DNA of 64,000 bases from Chlamydomonas sphaeroides. Its lineage: Eukaryota; Chlorophyta; Chlorophyceae; Chlamydomonadales; Chlamydomonadaceae. The notes under the pieces are model-generated. The model made no database searches, was not told the DNA's origin, and saw only the letters and a list, made by a program, of their open reading frames with translations. Location: contig BDDC01000040.1 in NCBI GenBank assembly GCA_001662425.1, forward strand, positions 56,626-120,625, read 5' to 3'. Each line of letters begins with the position of its first letter. Within the stretch, counting starts at the first letter, position 1. The translations under genes were made by a program, and so were the position numbers. This document shows, in pieces, positions 35,269 to 47,930 of this stretch.

Positions 35269-37755
35269 CTGCGGACGCGTTCCAACGGGCAGGGGCGATA
35301 AGAGGAGCTGGCCGTGGGTGCATTGCTCGGCGTCGCGGTTAACTTGCGCCGGGTTGAACTGTGGCCTGCTGCGTCGACAGCGCTATTGACAACCCTTTAT
35401 TCTATCTTGCTGGTGCCTACGTGTCCGTCGGATCCTGTCGGGTCTGGCGTGGATTTGCGCACGAAAAGGGGGTCCCGCCTGCGCTCGAACGTTGTTCCGC
35501 TGCTGTGCCGACGCGCTGCACACATAAGGACTATTGCTATACTGCTAACGTGTGGGGCAGGGCGTTATCGCTGCACGCGACCCGGCACTGCCCATGTTAT
35601 GTGGGACTGCCGAGGCGCCCCGCTGGCGCCCGTAGGGGTTCGACTGCGCCAAGCAAGCCTGCGTTCGGCCGGACTTGCCCCCGCGTGACATCGCCCAATT
35701 AGTAACCCCTGCCCTATGTCATCCCTCCGCGCCCGTGCTGCTGGTCGGACATAGGGTTCACGTCCGAACCAGGGTTCTTGGCTCAGAGCCGGCATCCCCT
35801 GCGTGCGCACCGCTCGTCAGTCCTGCAAGCTACCGGAGGCCATGCAGCTTGCAAGCACCGCCAGCAGGGCTTCCCTGTCCTACTTATGACCCCTCAGCGG
35901 TGTGGGCACAAGCGCGCAACACGTCGATGCCCCGCCGGCGCCCTTGTCAGGGGAACTGCTGGTCCCTCGTGACGACCGCCGCTGCGTCCGGGCATAGGGG
36001 CGTGTGCGCGTAAGTAAGTTGAAGTAACACGGGCGCGGCACGCCCGCCGTGTGCGTGTGCGTGTGTGGGGCGGGGGCAGGGTAGCTCCCCTCGTGTCGGG
36101 GGTTCTGTGGGGAGGGATGCTGTGCTGCGTCCGCCCTTGCTTTCCACAACCCGCCGGATGGGAAGGCCACTACATGCTGGCGGCCGGCCCCCGACCAACG
36201 GGGCTTCCAGCCATGACCCACTCGCTCGCCCTGCTCTCGCCTATGTGCAGGACTTGTCTGGGGCGCCTCTGTAGTCATCTGATAGTGGTAAGAAAGGTAT
36301 GGTAAGGAGGCAATGATGGTAAGGATGGTAGGACGATAGTCGATGTCTATGGATTCGACAGCCGAGGCCGTGTCGCGTGCGGCAGGGGCTGCTGGCTGAG
36401 GTCGCTGCGCACCGTCGGCTGTCGGCCTGTCTGCGGGCCCCGGGGCAGGTGCGGGTTGCGTGCACGCAGGGCCGCGGCGTGGGCCGACTGCAGCGCTAGC
36501 CGGGCGAAAGCCCCGCAATTACGCGAAGGCAGGGCAGGGCTATGCGTCGCGTGCGGCTTGGCTAATGCATGGCTTCAAGTTGCCCGTCATCTCGAGTTGT
36601 GATTATTGGCTGGCGGAGGGTTCACCCCTGGTGGCTGGGACCCACCTAATCAAGATTCTGGTTGGCCTGTCAGCGAGCGGTCAGGGACAGGTGGCCAGGT
36701 CCCGGTGGTGGGCGTGGGGGTTCGCCCCAGACACGCCCGCCCTCCTGAATATAACGACACGTGTTGCACACGAGTCGTAACCATTTCTAATTCTATTTCT
36801 ACAGGTGGCCAGGTGGGAAGCATGGCTGCCGTCGGGGCTGATGCCGGCTGCATACACGCGTTGCGTGGGATGGACGTCGGCGGCGGGGGCAGTGAGTCTG
36901 GCAGGTGCGTGGGTAGGAACCTGGCTGCGAGCACGGGTCTCCCCTGGCCGCGAGCGTGCTCACGTCTTGCCTTGCCTTGCAAGTCGGGTTGGCACTGGTC
37001 CTGGTTGTTTGCAACACGCTGCGGCATCCCTAAGCAATATGACATTCACAGAGTTACAGGCTGACAGCTCGGGCGCAGGTGCCCGCCCAGCAGTACGGCC
37101 TCATTGCCTCATCAGGCACACGTTCCAGATATATAGTTGCCGTTCACGACCCTGCCGTGCACGACTCGTTGATGTAAGCGCACATGTATCGCAAGTCGTC
37201 GACAGAGATCCGACCTCCCCAAGCAGCAGCGTCGCACACATCCCGTACGCCCCTGGGCATGCCGTACAGTGAAGGTACGGCAGGACGCACGTGCCACCCT
37301 ACCTTGCATCGATCACACAAATTAAAAGCTTTATTCAGGTATCGTCAACACGTTACTCCACAAAGCGCCACCACACCCAAAGCAACACCGCAAATGCTGA
37401 GTAAACAGAAGGATTTCGCACAACTTCGGCGGTCCCGGGCTCGCCCTCTCCTACGGCAAAAAGGCCACTTTCTCTTGCAGGTACCCTCCTAGCGTCAGCC
37501 CACGGAAACCGCCACCACACATCAAACAAAGTCCGGCTGCCCATCCCACTCGTGCTGGCATCCCACGGCCCCCCGCTGGCGGGCAGCAACGGGGACGGCA
37601 GCGCGCTGCTCACTTGCAACAATTACGCAAGCGCGTCTAGCGTCCCTCGCACTATGCCTCAACGCGGCAGACACTGGCGTGCCGTGCCGAGCACTCCTTC
37701 CCCCGCGTGTCCTTGAGCCGAACATGTTGCAACAGCCCACAGCCGCCCCTGCCCC
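35269..37755. other. Intergenic, about 2.5 kb, no supported gene
   Basis: Between the copy 6 fragment and the MYND gene. Around 36288-36345 there is a short GGTAAGGA-like simple repeat. No frame has both protein-like composition and splice logic. Confidence 0.45.
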
Positions 37756-40700
37756 TCAGCCCCCGGCCGCGCCCGGACCGCCGCCACCTCTCTCGCCAGC
37801 CGCCGCCCCACACGCGCCCCCGTGCCCCGCCTCCCAGTGCGCGCGCCGGCACGCCTCGCCGCAGTAGCGCACCCGCCCGCAGCCCNNNNNNNNNNNNNNN
37901 NNNNNNNNNNNNNNNNNNNNNNNNNNNNNNNNNNNNNNNNNNNNNNNNNNNNNNNNNNNNNNNNNNNNNNNNNNNNNNNNNNNNNNNNNNNNNNNNNNNN
38001 NNNNNNNNNNNNNNNNNNNNNNNNNNNNNNNNNNNNNNNNNNNNNNNNNNNNNNNNNNNNNNNNNNNNNNNNNNNNNNNNNNNNNNNNNNNNNNNNNNNN
38101 NNNNNNNNNNNNNNNNNNNNNNNNNNNNNNNNNNNNNNNNNNNNNNNNNNNNNNNNNNNNNNNNNNNNNNNNNNNNNNNNNNNNNNNNNNNNNNNNNNNN
38201 NNNNNNNNNNNNNNNNNNNNNNNNNNNNNNNNNNNNNNNNNNNNNNNNNNNNNNNNGCTGCTTGCAGCCCGGGTAGGCGCAAGCCACGGGGCGCAGCAGC
38301 TCGCACCGCACGCCCGCCAGCGGCACCACGGCCAGGCCCGCGGCGGCGATCTGCGCGTGCGGCGGCAGATTGGACTTGAGCAGGGGGTCGCCGCCCCTCA
38401 TCACATCCTGCATGAATGACGTCATCATGCTCGCATCGGTGACGAAGTCGAAGGTGCCCTCGGACGCGAAGTGGGCTACCAAGCCCTCGAAGCACTCGCG
38501 CGGCCACAAGCCGAGCTCCAGGGCCTCCGCGCTGCGGACCTCAGCCGCCGTCGGCTTGCCGCCGCTGCGCTGCAGGCGCTGCACGGCCGCGGCTGACGCA
38601 GCACGGCTGGCGGCAATCACCTCCCGCCGGCGGCAGATGGCCATCGTCGTGGCTGCGGTGCTCAGCCGGTACGGCACGGGTACGTCCCGCTCCACCCAGT
38701 AGGACCGCAGCAGCGGCACGCTGGCGATGCGCAGGCCGGCGCCGAGTAGCTCTATCGCCCCAACCTCGCCCAGCAGCATCGCGTGCCAGGCCTCGCGTCG
38801 CGCGGCGGAGCCGGCGGGGTCGGCCCGCGCGGCCGCGGTCGCGGCGGCACTCGCCACGCACGTGGCCAGAAGGGCTTGCCTCCTGCGAGGCGGCAGGCGG
38901 GCGTTGCGCGAGCAGGTCGAGTAGGCACGTCACCGCCGAACAAGCGTCAACAGGGCTGCCTGCTTGGATCTGGCAAGGAGCGGCCAAACCAGTCGAACGC
39001 ATCAGGGTGGCAGGGCGGCAAACGAGCGTCCGGAGGAGGGCCACAGCCTGGCTGCGAGCGAGGGGGGAACCGTGGCCGGTGCCGGGCGGCGCCGCAAGCG
39101 TGGCGCCACGCAGCCGCAGCGCCCACCCCCACTCACCGCTCCGGCGCGGCGCTCTGGACCAGCATCAGGGGCGCGGGCGGCATAGCGTCCGAGCCCAGCG
39201 TCGGCAGCCAGTACAGCAGCGGGTGCATGCAGTACGTGAGCGCGAGTAGGGCGGCCGCCACGCGTGGCGCGCGGCCGGCTAGGGCCTCGGCCACAATGGC
39301 GTCCGCGGTGCGTGTGGCCGCATCGTTGCGGGCAGCACGCCCCCGGCTGGCGCTGCCGCTGGCGCGGCTGGCCCCGGCGCGGCTGGCGGCGAGGCGGGAG
39401 CTGGCCGTGGTGGCTGCGCTGGTTGCGGCGGTGAGGCCCGCCGCCGTGAGGCCCAGGGCAGCGGTCTTGGCGATGAGTGCGAGCGGCGGCAGCAGCTCCC
39501 CCACCGCGAGCGTCAGCAGCCGCCGCAGCTGCTGCGTGGCGGGGGTGGGGCGCCGAATCTGAGGACTCTCGCTGAACCTGGGCGGAGGGCAGGTCAGGAG
39601 AGGGCACGGGCAGGGCGGAGGTGAGGCAGAGCAGGGGCAGGGCAGGGCACGGGGAGGCGAGCGGCTGCGGGTAGCATGCGAGCAAGAGGCGCATGGGGAT
39701 GAAGATCTGGCTTGGGTTAGCAAGACTTGGGCAGCAAGACTTGCGCGCACGCTGGGAACGAGCAGGCATGCAAGACGCCATGATCGCTCACCAGTCGAAC
39801 GCCTCGACAAGCAGCTTGCTGCAGCCGAAGACGATGGCCGCCACGCCTCGGAGCTGCTCCTCCGCCAGAGCAGCTCCACTCGTCGCGGCGCCGCCGCTGC
39901 CTCCAGCAGCCGCCTTGCTGGAGGGACCGGCGCCGCCGCCAGCGCCAGCGCCGCCTCGCTGCCCGCTGGCGGCCGTGATCACGGCCACAATGTCGTGCAC
40001 CAGGGCCTCCTCGCTCGCCGCCAGCACCTTGCGCAGGCTGGCGATGAGGGCCGCACCCTGGCGCGGCTCTGCGTAGGCAAGGAGCCACGGCAGCAGGGAC
40101 GGGTCGAGGACATCGAAGAGCGCCTCTAGCGCCGCCGCCTCCGGCGCCGGCTCCGGCACGGCAAGGCGGCTGCCAAAAGACCGCAGCAGCCGCTCCAGGA
40201 ACGGCAGCATTCCGCCCTCCAGGGCCGCCGCCACCTCGGCAGGAGGCTGAGCCGGCACAGCCGCTCCTGTAGGTCACAGGGGTTAACGGGGCACGGCGCC
40301 AGCTCTTTCACCCCAGTGCTGCCAGCCGCAGCTGGGCACAGCAGCGGCCATCTGCAGCTGCAAGGCCAGTGCAGCTGCGAGGCCAGTAAGCCCGAGTGCA
40401 TCCTCGCCCCTGTGGGGCTCGTGCGCCCGCCTCACCTCCGTAGTGCAGGGTCCGCACGTCATCGCACAGCAGCGCTGCCAGCTGCTCGCAGCGCTGCTTG
40501 CCGCCTGGCGGGCCGCACGTGAGCAGCGCCGAGGCCGCCAGCCGCCAGTGCTCCGCCGCAACTCGACGCCAGGCCTTGGACCCGGGCTCCAGCTTGCCCA
40601 GGCTGGTGCCGACCATATCCAGGCCCAAGACAGCTATGTCGGTGAACGCGTCAATGTCGACGCGCCCCGGGCCCAGCGCCGCTGCCGGGCCCTGAGCCGC

Positions 40701-41873
40701 CGCCGACGGCCCTGCTGCTGCCGGCGCCGGTACGCTGCTGCCGGCGCCGATGGCCGCCGCACGTCCCACCGCGGCAGCCACAGAGCGCAGCGCGAGGCGC
40801 AGCGCCGCGGCCGTCGGCAGCTGGGCGCCGTCTGTGCAGCGCAGGGCAAGCAGCATGCAGATGATAGACTGGGACGGGTGGCTGTCTGTCAGCCGGCTCA
40901 GGCCGTCGGCAGATGCCTGCGGCAGGCCGTAGACGGGACCGCCATCGAGGGAGCGCAGGCCGACCACGCCCGCCGCCACGGCGCCGTGCAGAGCCCACGG
41001 CCCCGGCCAGGGAAAGGCGGGTGCGCCTGGGTATGTGGCTCTCTCGATGATGCTGGGGAAGTAGCTCAGTACGTCACGTGTGGAAGCGAGGGCGGCGGCC
41101 AGGGTGTCGTGAACCACCGGCAGGCCCTGCGGCCCGGCAGCCGAGCCACCGCCGGGCCCGACCTGGGCGCCGCCCGCGGGCGCCAGCGCCGCCATGAGTG
41201 CCGCGCAGGTCATGACGGCCCGCAGCAGGTGCTCGCTAAAGTGGCACTCACGCAGCTGCGACGCGAGCTGGGAAGTGGCGCGCGCGGATGCTTTGGACGC
41301 GGTGTTCGGCGGTAGGCACTCGAAGCGCCCCATGACGCAGCAAAGTTCACCCGCAGCTGCAGTGGCGATAGCAGACTCCAGCAGCATGGCGATGGCAGTT
41401 TCGGCGTCCGGAGCACGGGCGCCGCTGCCGAGAGATGCCAGCGTCTGTGTGGCGGTGTCGGCAGCCGTTGCCAGCAGCCGACTGCACGCCGGCAGGGCCT
41501 GCGACTGCAGGAGCAGCCGTAGCCAGGACGTCATGGTACCTTGGTGCTTGGGCTCATCGGATCCATGGCGCTGAGCCGCGCTGTGCAGGACAGCGGCAGC
41601 GTTCCAGGCCAGGCTCAGCCAGCCACGTCGGCGCTGCGCTGGGCCATCCGGGCGCAAGTCATCCGGGCGCAAAGCATATGCCAGTACATGTAGCGCAGTG
41701 CGTCTGAAGGTGCCGTCTGAGAGGAGCACTCGCGCCGCATCTCTGCTGCCGACACTGGCGCGCAGAGTCTGGGTGCTTGCCGCGAGCGTAAATATTCCAT
41801 TTGTGGTTATTGTAGCTGCATCATCTAGTAAGCGCTGCGAGTCACGTAGGAAGTCCTCCTTTGCGTTTTGCAT
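37756..41873 (-). CDS. Large MYND-type zinc finger protein (interrupted by gap)
   Basis: Exons, 5' to 3': 40436-41873, 39792-40266, 39137-39577, 38257-38882 (continues into the gap), then the last exon from within the gap (at or above 37885) to the TGA at 37756. Phases 1, 2, 2 close properly up to the gap. The start is ATG 41873 (MQNAKEDFLRDSQRLL); the frame upstream of it has no ATG. The first 990 or so residues are Ala-rich and helical with no recognised domain. A MYND finger ends the protein: CAYPGC before the gap, then CGRVRYCGEACRRAHWEAGH and a final Cys after it. MYND fingers usually bind proline-rich partners (family knowledge). Large Ala-rich proteins ending in a MYND finger are a common family in chlorophyte algae; their role is not known to me. 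Confidence 0.82.
37886..38256. other. Assembly gap, 371 N
   Basis: The gap covers the end of exon 4, the last intron and the start of the last exon of the MYND gene. The duplicate last exon at 44011-44187 shows what the exon start probably looks like. Confidence 1.
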
Positions 41874-44010
41874 GTTAGCTTGGGCCGTGCTACATGGCAC
41901 AACAACCTTTCTGCCAGATGCTATGATTGTGTATGATGCACATTCTGCTTAATCCTGCTGCTACTCCGTGGCCTGGCGATTGGCACGAACCTTGGCCTTT
42001 GCCCGTCTTTGCCCTGCCCTGCCCAGTACACCGGCGGGAAGGAGCCCCGAGCCGGGACCACGCCTGACTTCAGGTACGTTGTTGGCGACCTTTACGGACA
42101 AGGTGGCTCCATCCGGAGTGGCGAAGTGGCGTAGCCCAACCCAGTCCCTCACCTAGGCCTGCCGGCCGCCCTCACTTACTGGGCTAAATCAGTTGAAGGC
42201 GTTGCTTGTGTAGGCGTCCACCACCCTCTCAACCAGCGCTCAACGTGCCGTCACTTGTCTGGGACGCGACCCCAGGTCCACTATGGTGATCCGGACATGG
42301 CCGGCGCACGCTGGAATGCGAAGAAATTGCAGGCCTCTCGCCCCCCGGCCTCGCGCTAGCACAAGCTTACGGCCGCTATCGCAATAGCTACCGAACGCAA
42401 CAGCTACCGAGCGCAACAGCCGCCGCCCAGCCAGCCAGGCACGACCAGGAGGCAGGGCCCACAGGGGCCCACCCTTGCTGCCAACTCAGCCCCCGACTGC
42501 CCCCAACACCGCTACGCTTCCGCCTGGCGCCGCCAGAGGCCGCGGCCTCCACCCCTGGCTGCCGCTCGACCCCTGCAGGAGGTGGCAGCGAAGGTTCCGC
42601 CCCGGCCCCCGTCATCAGAGCTCGGGCGGCCGCGCTTACCGCCCTGCTGGCCAATCCCTACAGCAGCCAGAGCCTCCGCCTTGCCGCTATGGCACTGCTG
42701 CTGCCATTCGTCATTCCTAGCACACCGCCTGTGGGCGGAGTTGTGCCGTTCACTTACCAGATTCCCCGGACAAAGTCCTGGGGGAATGGCACTGCATGCC
42801 GTGTCGTTCATGGGAGAGTCCCCCCCCCTGCTGGTCGTCAGCCCAACATGGCCAGGACGTCGGCAGTAGTGCTTCCTGCGGCGAAATGGAGTCAGGGATG
42901 GCAACCCCCCAACCCGCCTCCCAGCTCCCACCATGCACCCAGCAGGCACTCGTACATGAGCCCCGAGCCTGCAGCCCAAGATCTCGCCTTTTCGCCAAGC
43001 TCTTTCTGTGCCAGCGGCTTCACCCGTCCACCCCAACACCCATGCTGTCCCGAACAGGAGGCCCTCCTGGCCCGGGGCGGTGCCCCGCCCTGCTGCACTC
43101 GCCCCACTACACTGCATCTCATCGTGCCTTGCTCACCGCGCCATGTAATAGGATACCTCCTCGGACGTGGGTATGTGGCATGGCACACCTGCCACACGCC
43201 AGGCCAGGCCAGGCCAGGCCAAGCCGCCCCACGCCAAGCCGCACCTTGCCGAGCCGTGCTGATGAGCGGAGCCCCATTTTGCATCGCACCACATCCCACT
43301 GCACTGGGCTGCGCCACGCACATACGCCACACCGTGCCACACCCCACATTGCGTGTGGGGCCGCCGGCCGCGCCGAGCAGGACCGCTCCGGACCGAGCCG
43401 GGGCCGCGCAAGCCCTGCCAGGCCACACCGGGTCCAGCCGGGCCGCACTGCGCCGCGCCGGGCAGCGCCTTGCCGTGCCAGCTGCGCCGTGTCAGGCCGC
43501 GAACAAGCACAACTCGTGGCCCACCCTCAAGCGCGCTGAGCAGGGACGTGTTCCCGCTGTTCGCGGTACGTACACGGCGCCGGTGTAGCCAGCCGCACAA
43601 TCTATCCGCACCGACCTTTGTCAGCCGCGGCCCACCTCCGCAAGCGGGACACACGCGCAGTACAAGGCCCAGGCCATGTTGCACGGCACCGGCACGGCAG
43701 CATGCGGTGCGCTGCCCAGCACGTGTTGCCCTCCGCTGCCCAATCTTTTGCCAAAGCTTGGCAAAGGCAGGAGCACCTCCTGCGCAACCCACATCTACGT
43801 CACGCAGACCGCAACCACAATAAATAAAACAGATTCCGGCTGCCGTTACTCGTGCTGGCGCCCATGGCCCGTGGCTGGCGCAAGCTCGCCCAGCAAGCAA
43901 GCTCGCCAAGCAATTGTTGCGTTCAGTTTTGCGGCCCGCGTGTCTTCCGTGCCACGTCCCGGCCCCCTGCTGGCGACAGGCCCTAGCCCCGAAGCCGCGT
44001 TTGCTCCTCA
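41874..44010. other. Intergenic, gene-poor, with short repeats
   Basis: No supported gene. Contains a short (CCAGG)n run at 43199-43220 and C-rich low-complexity DNA around 43000-43500 that opens long but unconvincing frames. The part from about 43845 resembles the 3' flank of the MYND gene near 37525 (CCGGCTGCC..ACTCGTGCTGGC in both). Confidence 0.45.
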
Positions 44011-44187
44011 TCAGCCCTCGCCCGCGCCCGGGCCGCCACCTCCCTCGCCAGCCGCCGCCCCACACGCGTCCCCGTGCCCCGCCTCCCAGTGCGCGCGCCG
44101 GCACGCCTCGCCGCAGTAGCGCACCCGCCCGCAGCCCTCGCACGGCCGCAGCGGCAGGCCCGCCTCCGAGCCGCCGGCCACGCGCGT
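44011..44187 (-). pseudogene. Duplicate last exon of the MYND-finger gene
   Basis: A 177-nt exon with an intact acceptor (TCGGCAG|ACGCG, preceded by a TG repeat) encodes residues up to a TGA stop: RPCEGCGRVRYCGEACRRAH followed by WEAGH and the last Cys. It is nearly identical to the last exon at 37756-37885 (one G-to-D change after WEAGHG is visible; the tail differs slightly). No upstream exons of the MYND gene are found within 800 bp, so I read it as a partial duplicate. It could instead be the last exon of a gene whose other exons are too diverged to see. Confidence 0.75.
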
Positions 44188-45032
44188 CTGCCGACACACA
44201 CACACACATTGTCTACCACGCGCTCGGGCTGCGTACAACGCGTCCTGGCTTACCGCATTGGGAGCTTGCTTGCGGTAGGCACGGCGGCAAAGCAGGTTCT
44301 ACAGCCGAAGCTCCAGTGCCGCAGCCCGCCGGTGGGGCCCGACGGCTGGCGGCCGCTGTGCTGCCGAGGCGGCGGCGGCGACCACGCATATGTAGGTACC
44401 GATGTTGCGTCGATTACTCAGGTCCGATGGACAACATGACCGTCTGTTGGCTTCTCTTTAACTTGATCAACACTGGCGCACGTCCACGCCGGATGCAGGG
44501 CAGGCTTTCGCTTTCAGCACGCCCACGACGGATGGCCCGACTGCCCGACAGGCGCATCAGGCGCAGCTGTGTGGCATGAAGGAGCCACGTACCCTCGGCC
44601 TGCTTCCCTGGCAAGTCACAACCTTGCTGCGCACGGGGTCCACCATGGCCCACTACTGCAGCGCATTGCGGGGCCAACGCCCGTGCCAACATCCGCAAGC
44701 AACACCCGCCCTGCCGCCCTAGGCCGACCGCCGCCTCGCTCATGCGACGGGCGGCGGGCGGGGGGCGTACCACGATTCACAATGCTCCCATGCTCACGCC
44801 GCCACCAATGCTTGCTCCCTGTCCGGCCCTGCCGACGCAGAGCCAGCGCCCACCTCGCCGACCGACCCGCAGCGTCACGACTGCGTCGCACCCCAGGCAC
44901 CACAGGCCCCAGGCACCTAGGCACCGCCGCCGGCAGCTTGCCCAGCATCCGGTCCGTACGCCCCGCCTCGTTGGTACACGTTGGACCTAAGTCGTTGCCG
45001 CCCGAGCTCCCCCGCCCGCCGCGGCGCGCCGC
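44188..45032. other. Intergenic, nothing recognised
   Basis: Upstream of the MYND exon duplicate and downstream of LRRC51. A (CA)n run lies at 44194-44208. No supported frame. Confidence 0.45.
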
Positions 45033-47446
45033 TCACTTGCCCACGCCCTTGCCCTTGGTCTGCTTGTACCAGGTGTCGATCTTGTCGCGCTCTATCTTGG
45101 TGATGGGCGAGAAGTCCATGTTGCGCACGCCCGGCAGATGCGCCACAACCCACATCTGCGGCGTGGGAGGAGAGGTGCGAACACGTGACAAGGCTGGGGT
45201 TCGCAATCCCCGGTATTTGTGTCATCATCCACTCTATGGCAGCCTGTGAGGGCGTGCAGGGGCAGTGGGGCCGCGGGGGTTTGGGAGCGGGTGCGTGCCC
45301 TCCGCCGATGCGCCGCCGAACTACCGCTGCGACGGCCACGCGTAGAGCATAACGAAATATGACCATACATGTTGCCTAAATCTCCGTGGCGTCAGGCCCG
45401 GAGCATCGACCGTTCATTGGCCGACACAAGTTGCAGGCCGGGGTGCCGCAGCGTCAAAAATGTGTGCATGGCTACCGGTTCACGTCGGGCGCTTGGGTGC
45501 CCTGCCGCGCCCTCCCACATGGCCGTGCCCTGGCGCTGCAACACGGCGCGGGCGCACCTTGTAGTTCTTGGCCTCTGAGATGGGGTTGCCGTGCAGCGTG
45601 AGCTTGTTGAGGCGCGGCAGCTGCTGCAGCTTGAGCACGTCCATGATGTTTGTGATTTGGTTGCCTGCGTGTGGGCGGTGGCAGGGGGAGGGGCGGCAAC
45701 AAGGCTGAGCGGGGGACCACGAGCTGGGCCGCCGTCGGAGGCGGCGGCAAGCGCCCCGGTGGAGCGCAGTGCCTGGCGCGCGGACCTCGGGCCGAACTTC
45801 GCAGCTGGCGCTTCTGGCTAAAGGGCGACACAACAGCAGTGCGCAGCCTCCTGACGCGGCGTCCCAAGCGCAGGGCCGGAGATGCCCGGCGGTGGGTCCC
45901 ACCGGCCCCGTTGCTGCCCTTGCTCGCCCGTAACCGCGCCCAAACCCCCTTTAACCCTTTCGCCTCCTACCGTGCAGGTACAGGACCTGCCGGGGGCAGC
46001 AGTGACCGGAACGGGGAGGCCAGGGCAGACGTGAACGCCAGCACGTAAGCTAAACATGCGCCCAGCCGATAGGCTGCTCGCTCGCGTGGCCCAGTCGCCG
46101 CGGCTGGTCCCCGCGGCCTGCCCCAGCCCTGCGCCCGCGGCACGCCAGGCCGCACCTGGAGCGACGGGAAGTCCAGCACCGCGTCCTCTATGGTGGCCAG
46201 CTGGTTGGAGGACACGTCCTGTCATGTGGGTCGGGGCGCAAGGTGGGTGGGTGCGCGGATGGCCGCCGGAGCTGCAGTGCTGCGGTATGCTTGCTGGCCA
46301 ATGACGCGTTTGGGTTGCACGCGGCTCGGCTTCGCAGGGTCCTCGCGAACCATGGGTCAAGCTGACCACAGTCGTCACTGCTGCCCCGCGCTCACCAGCC
46401 AGACGAGCTGCGCTGGGTCGTCCAGGACGTGCGGCATAACCCGCCCGAGTCCGTTGAGCGACATGAGCAGGTTGTTGCACTGCCACACAGGGCAGGGAGG
46501 GGAGGGAAGGGAAGGGGTAGCAAGGTCGGGCCCGGGCGGGTCGGCGCGACCACCGTGCGCGTCCGCTACCCGCGCATGTTACGTGCGTCCAAGGCTCCAG
46601 AGCTCCCATGCCCGTCCCCGTCCACTGCTGCGGTATGCGCTGCACGCTGCAGGCTCTCCAGCAACACCACCGCCCCGTTCTCGTGCCCCAGCGCCCAATG
46701 CCCACACCGCGCCGCCGACAGAGATGCGCGCACGGCAGCGCAACGCATCACCTGCTCTAGGGCTCTCGCGGCCATCGCGGCGCCTCGCCGGCCGCACACG
46801 CGTCTGAGTCCCCAAAACTCCACGCCGCTGCCTCACCAGCCTCAGCGAGTTGGAGTTTAGCTTGGCCCCAAGGCCGCCGGCCGCCCTGCCGCCGTTGCCC
46901 GGCCCGCCGGCGCCAGGGCTGGTTGGCCCGCCGCTGGGCGAAGGCAGCCCCTGTAAGCCCAGCGGCGGCCTGCCCAGTGGATCATCCTCGTGGCCATGGC
47001 CGGCCTCGTGGGAGGCGAGCTGCTCCAGGTACTCGTGTGGGCTGGAGTCGGGTGGAAGCGGCGGCCGCCGGGCGAAGCCGGTTGTGGGCTCGGTCAGGAC
47101 CAGGTCAAAGACCGTCTTGAGGTCCTTGAAGGAATAGTCCACGGGAGGGCCTGGGTGGGGCACGACGGCAAAGGCGCGTCATGGCCAAGGGTAACCAATG
47201 GACTGTCGGGGACCTGGACAGCAGCGCTGCCCCGGGGTCACCCCTGCTATGGCCAAGAGCCCTCGCATGGCTGCCCTTGTCACGGCACGAACCCACGTCG
47301 CTAAGCCGTCCTCTTGGCTACGTTCTCCGTACACGCTGTTACCCCTGCCAACCTGCAGCGAGCTGCTTTTGGTCAGATATGCTCTGCGTGAGCCATTCGG
47401 CCTTCGACGTCTTCGGCGCGGTGGGGCTGTCGCCTGGGGGTGCCAT
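45033..47446 (-). CDS. LRRC51: Leucine-rich repeat protein 51 (cilium-associated)
   Basis: Seven exons, 5' to 3': 47353-47446, 46837-47150, 46396-46479, 46156-46218, 45971-45986, 45558-45664, 45033-45155; total 266 residues. Identified from the family's order of blocks: PPVDYSFKDL near the N-terminus followed by LTEPTTGF, then SNSLRL, the leucine-rich repeats LVWLDVSSNQLATIEDAV and VLYLHGNQI, the cap-like LPRLNKLTLHGNPISEAKNY, and a C-terminal block ITKIERDKIDTWYK. Human LRRC51 has the same blocks; the family is found in species with motile cilia (family knowledge), and its molecular role is unclear. Exon 5 is only 16 nt and encodes VLYLH plus one base; without it the frame breaks. The protein is longer than the animal form because of a Gly/Pro/His-rich insert around residues 70-125. 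The start MAPPGDS is the nearest in-frame ATG on an exon whose phase fits exactly. Confidence 0.9.
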
Positions 47447-47930
47447 GCCGACCGACCAGGCGCGAGGCGCACCGCCCCCTTTCGTTGCTTTGAAGCCAAA
47501 CTGGTAGCTCGTATGGCGTGCGGTGTGTCGAAGTAGATAAGCTTGGTGACAGCGTCGGGGTTCAAGAACCAAGTATTGTCGTGCTGTGTCGCTGGACGTG
47601 TATTCTCCTACACCAGTGCGGTGAACTTCATGCAAGGCGACTGGCAAAGAGCATTGAAGCAGCTCTGTGTAAGTTTGTCGAGCGTGGACACGTGTATGCG
47701 TTGTGTTGAGAAAGCAATACAGGCTTGTTGGTACTGGAAGTCACGCGTGCAAGGGCGTCCTGTTGTGCGTTGCGGCAGTTCGGTTAGGTGCATGGGTTCC
47801 ATACAGCAACAATTGCTGCCGAGGGCATTCCTTGGCCGCGATCACCTACATACCTCCAACCGCGCGTATGGAAACAACGTGAGCTGCAAAACAAGTTGCC
47901 GCCTGTACCTCGAGACCATCGGTTTTTGCT
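47447..47930. promoter_or_regulatory. Putative shared promoter region, LRRC51 and 47931 gene
   Basis: These 484 bp separate the start codons of two divergent genes and must hold both 5' untranslated regions and promoters. No TATA box or known element was identified; base composition is less GC-rich than the flanking exons. Confidence 0.5.

Noticed and set aside
35600..35680. Sequence resembling a tRNA B box (GGTTCGACTGC)
   Set aside because: No matching A box at the right distance and no cloverleaf stems could be drawn.
42689..43588. A 299-codon open frame on +
   Set aside because: Pro/His/Arg/Ala low-complexity translation of C-rich DNA with short repeats; no domain or splice logic, and many overlapping frames of similar length occur on the other strand.
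44194..44208. (CA)n run next to the MYND exon duplicate
   Set aside because: It reads as the polypyrimidine-rich end of the former intron; too short to count as a separate repeat feature.
43133..44209. A 358-codon frame on - that runs into the MYND exon duplicate
   Set aside because: It reads the MYND exon in the wrong frame; the zinc ligands appear only in the frame ending at 44011.
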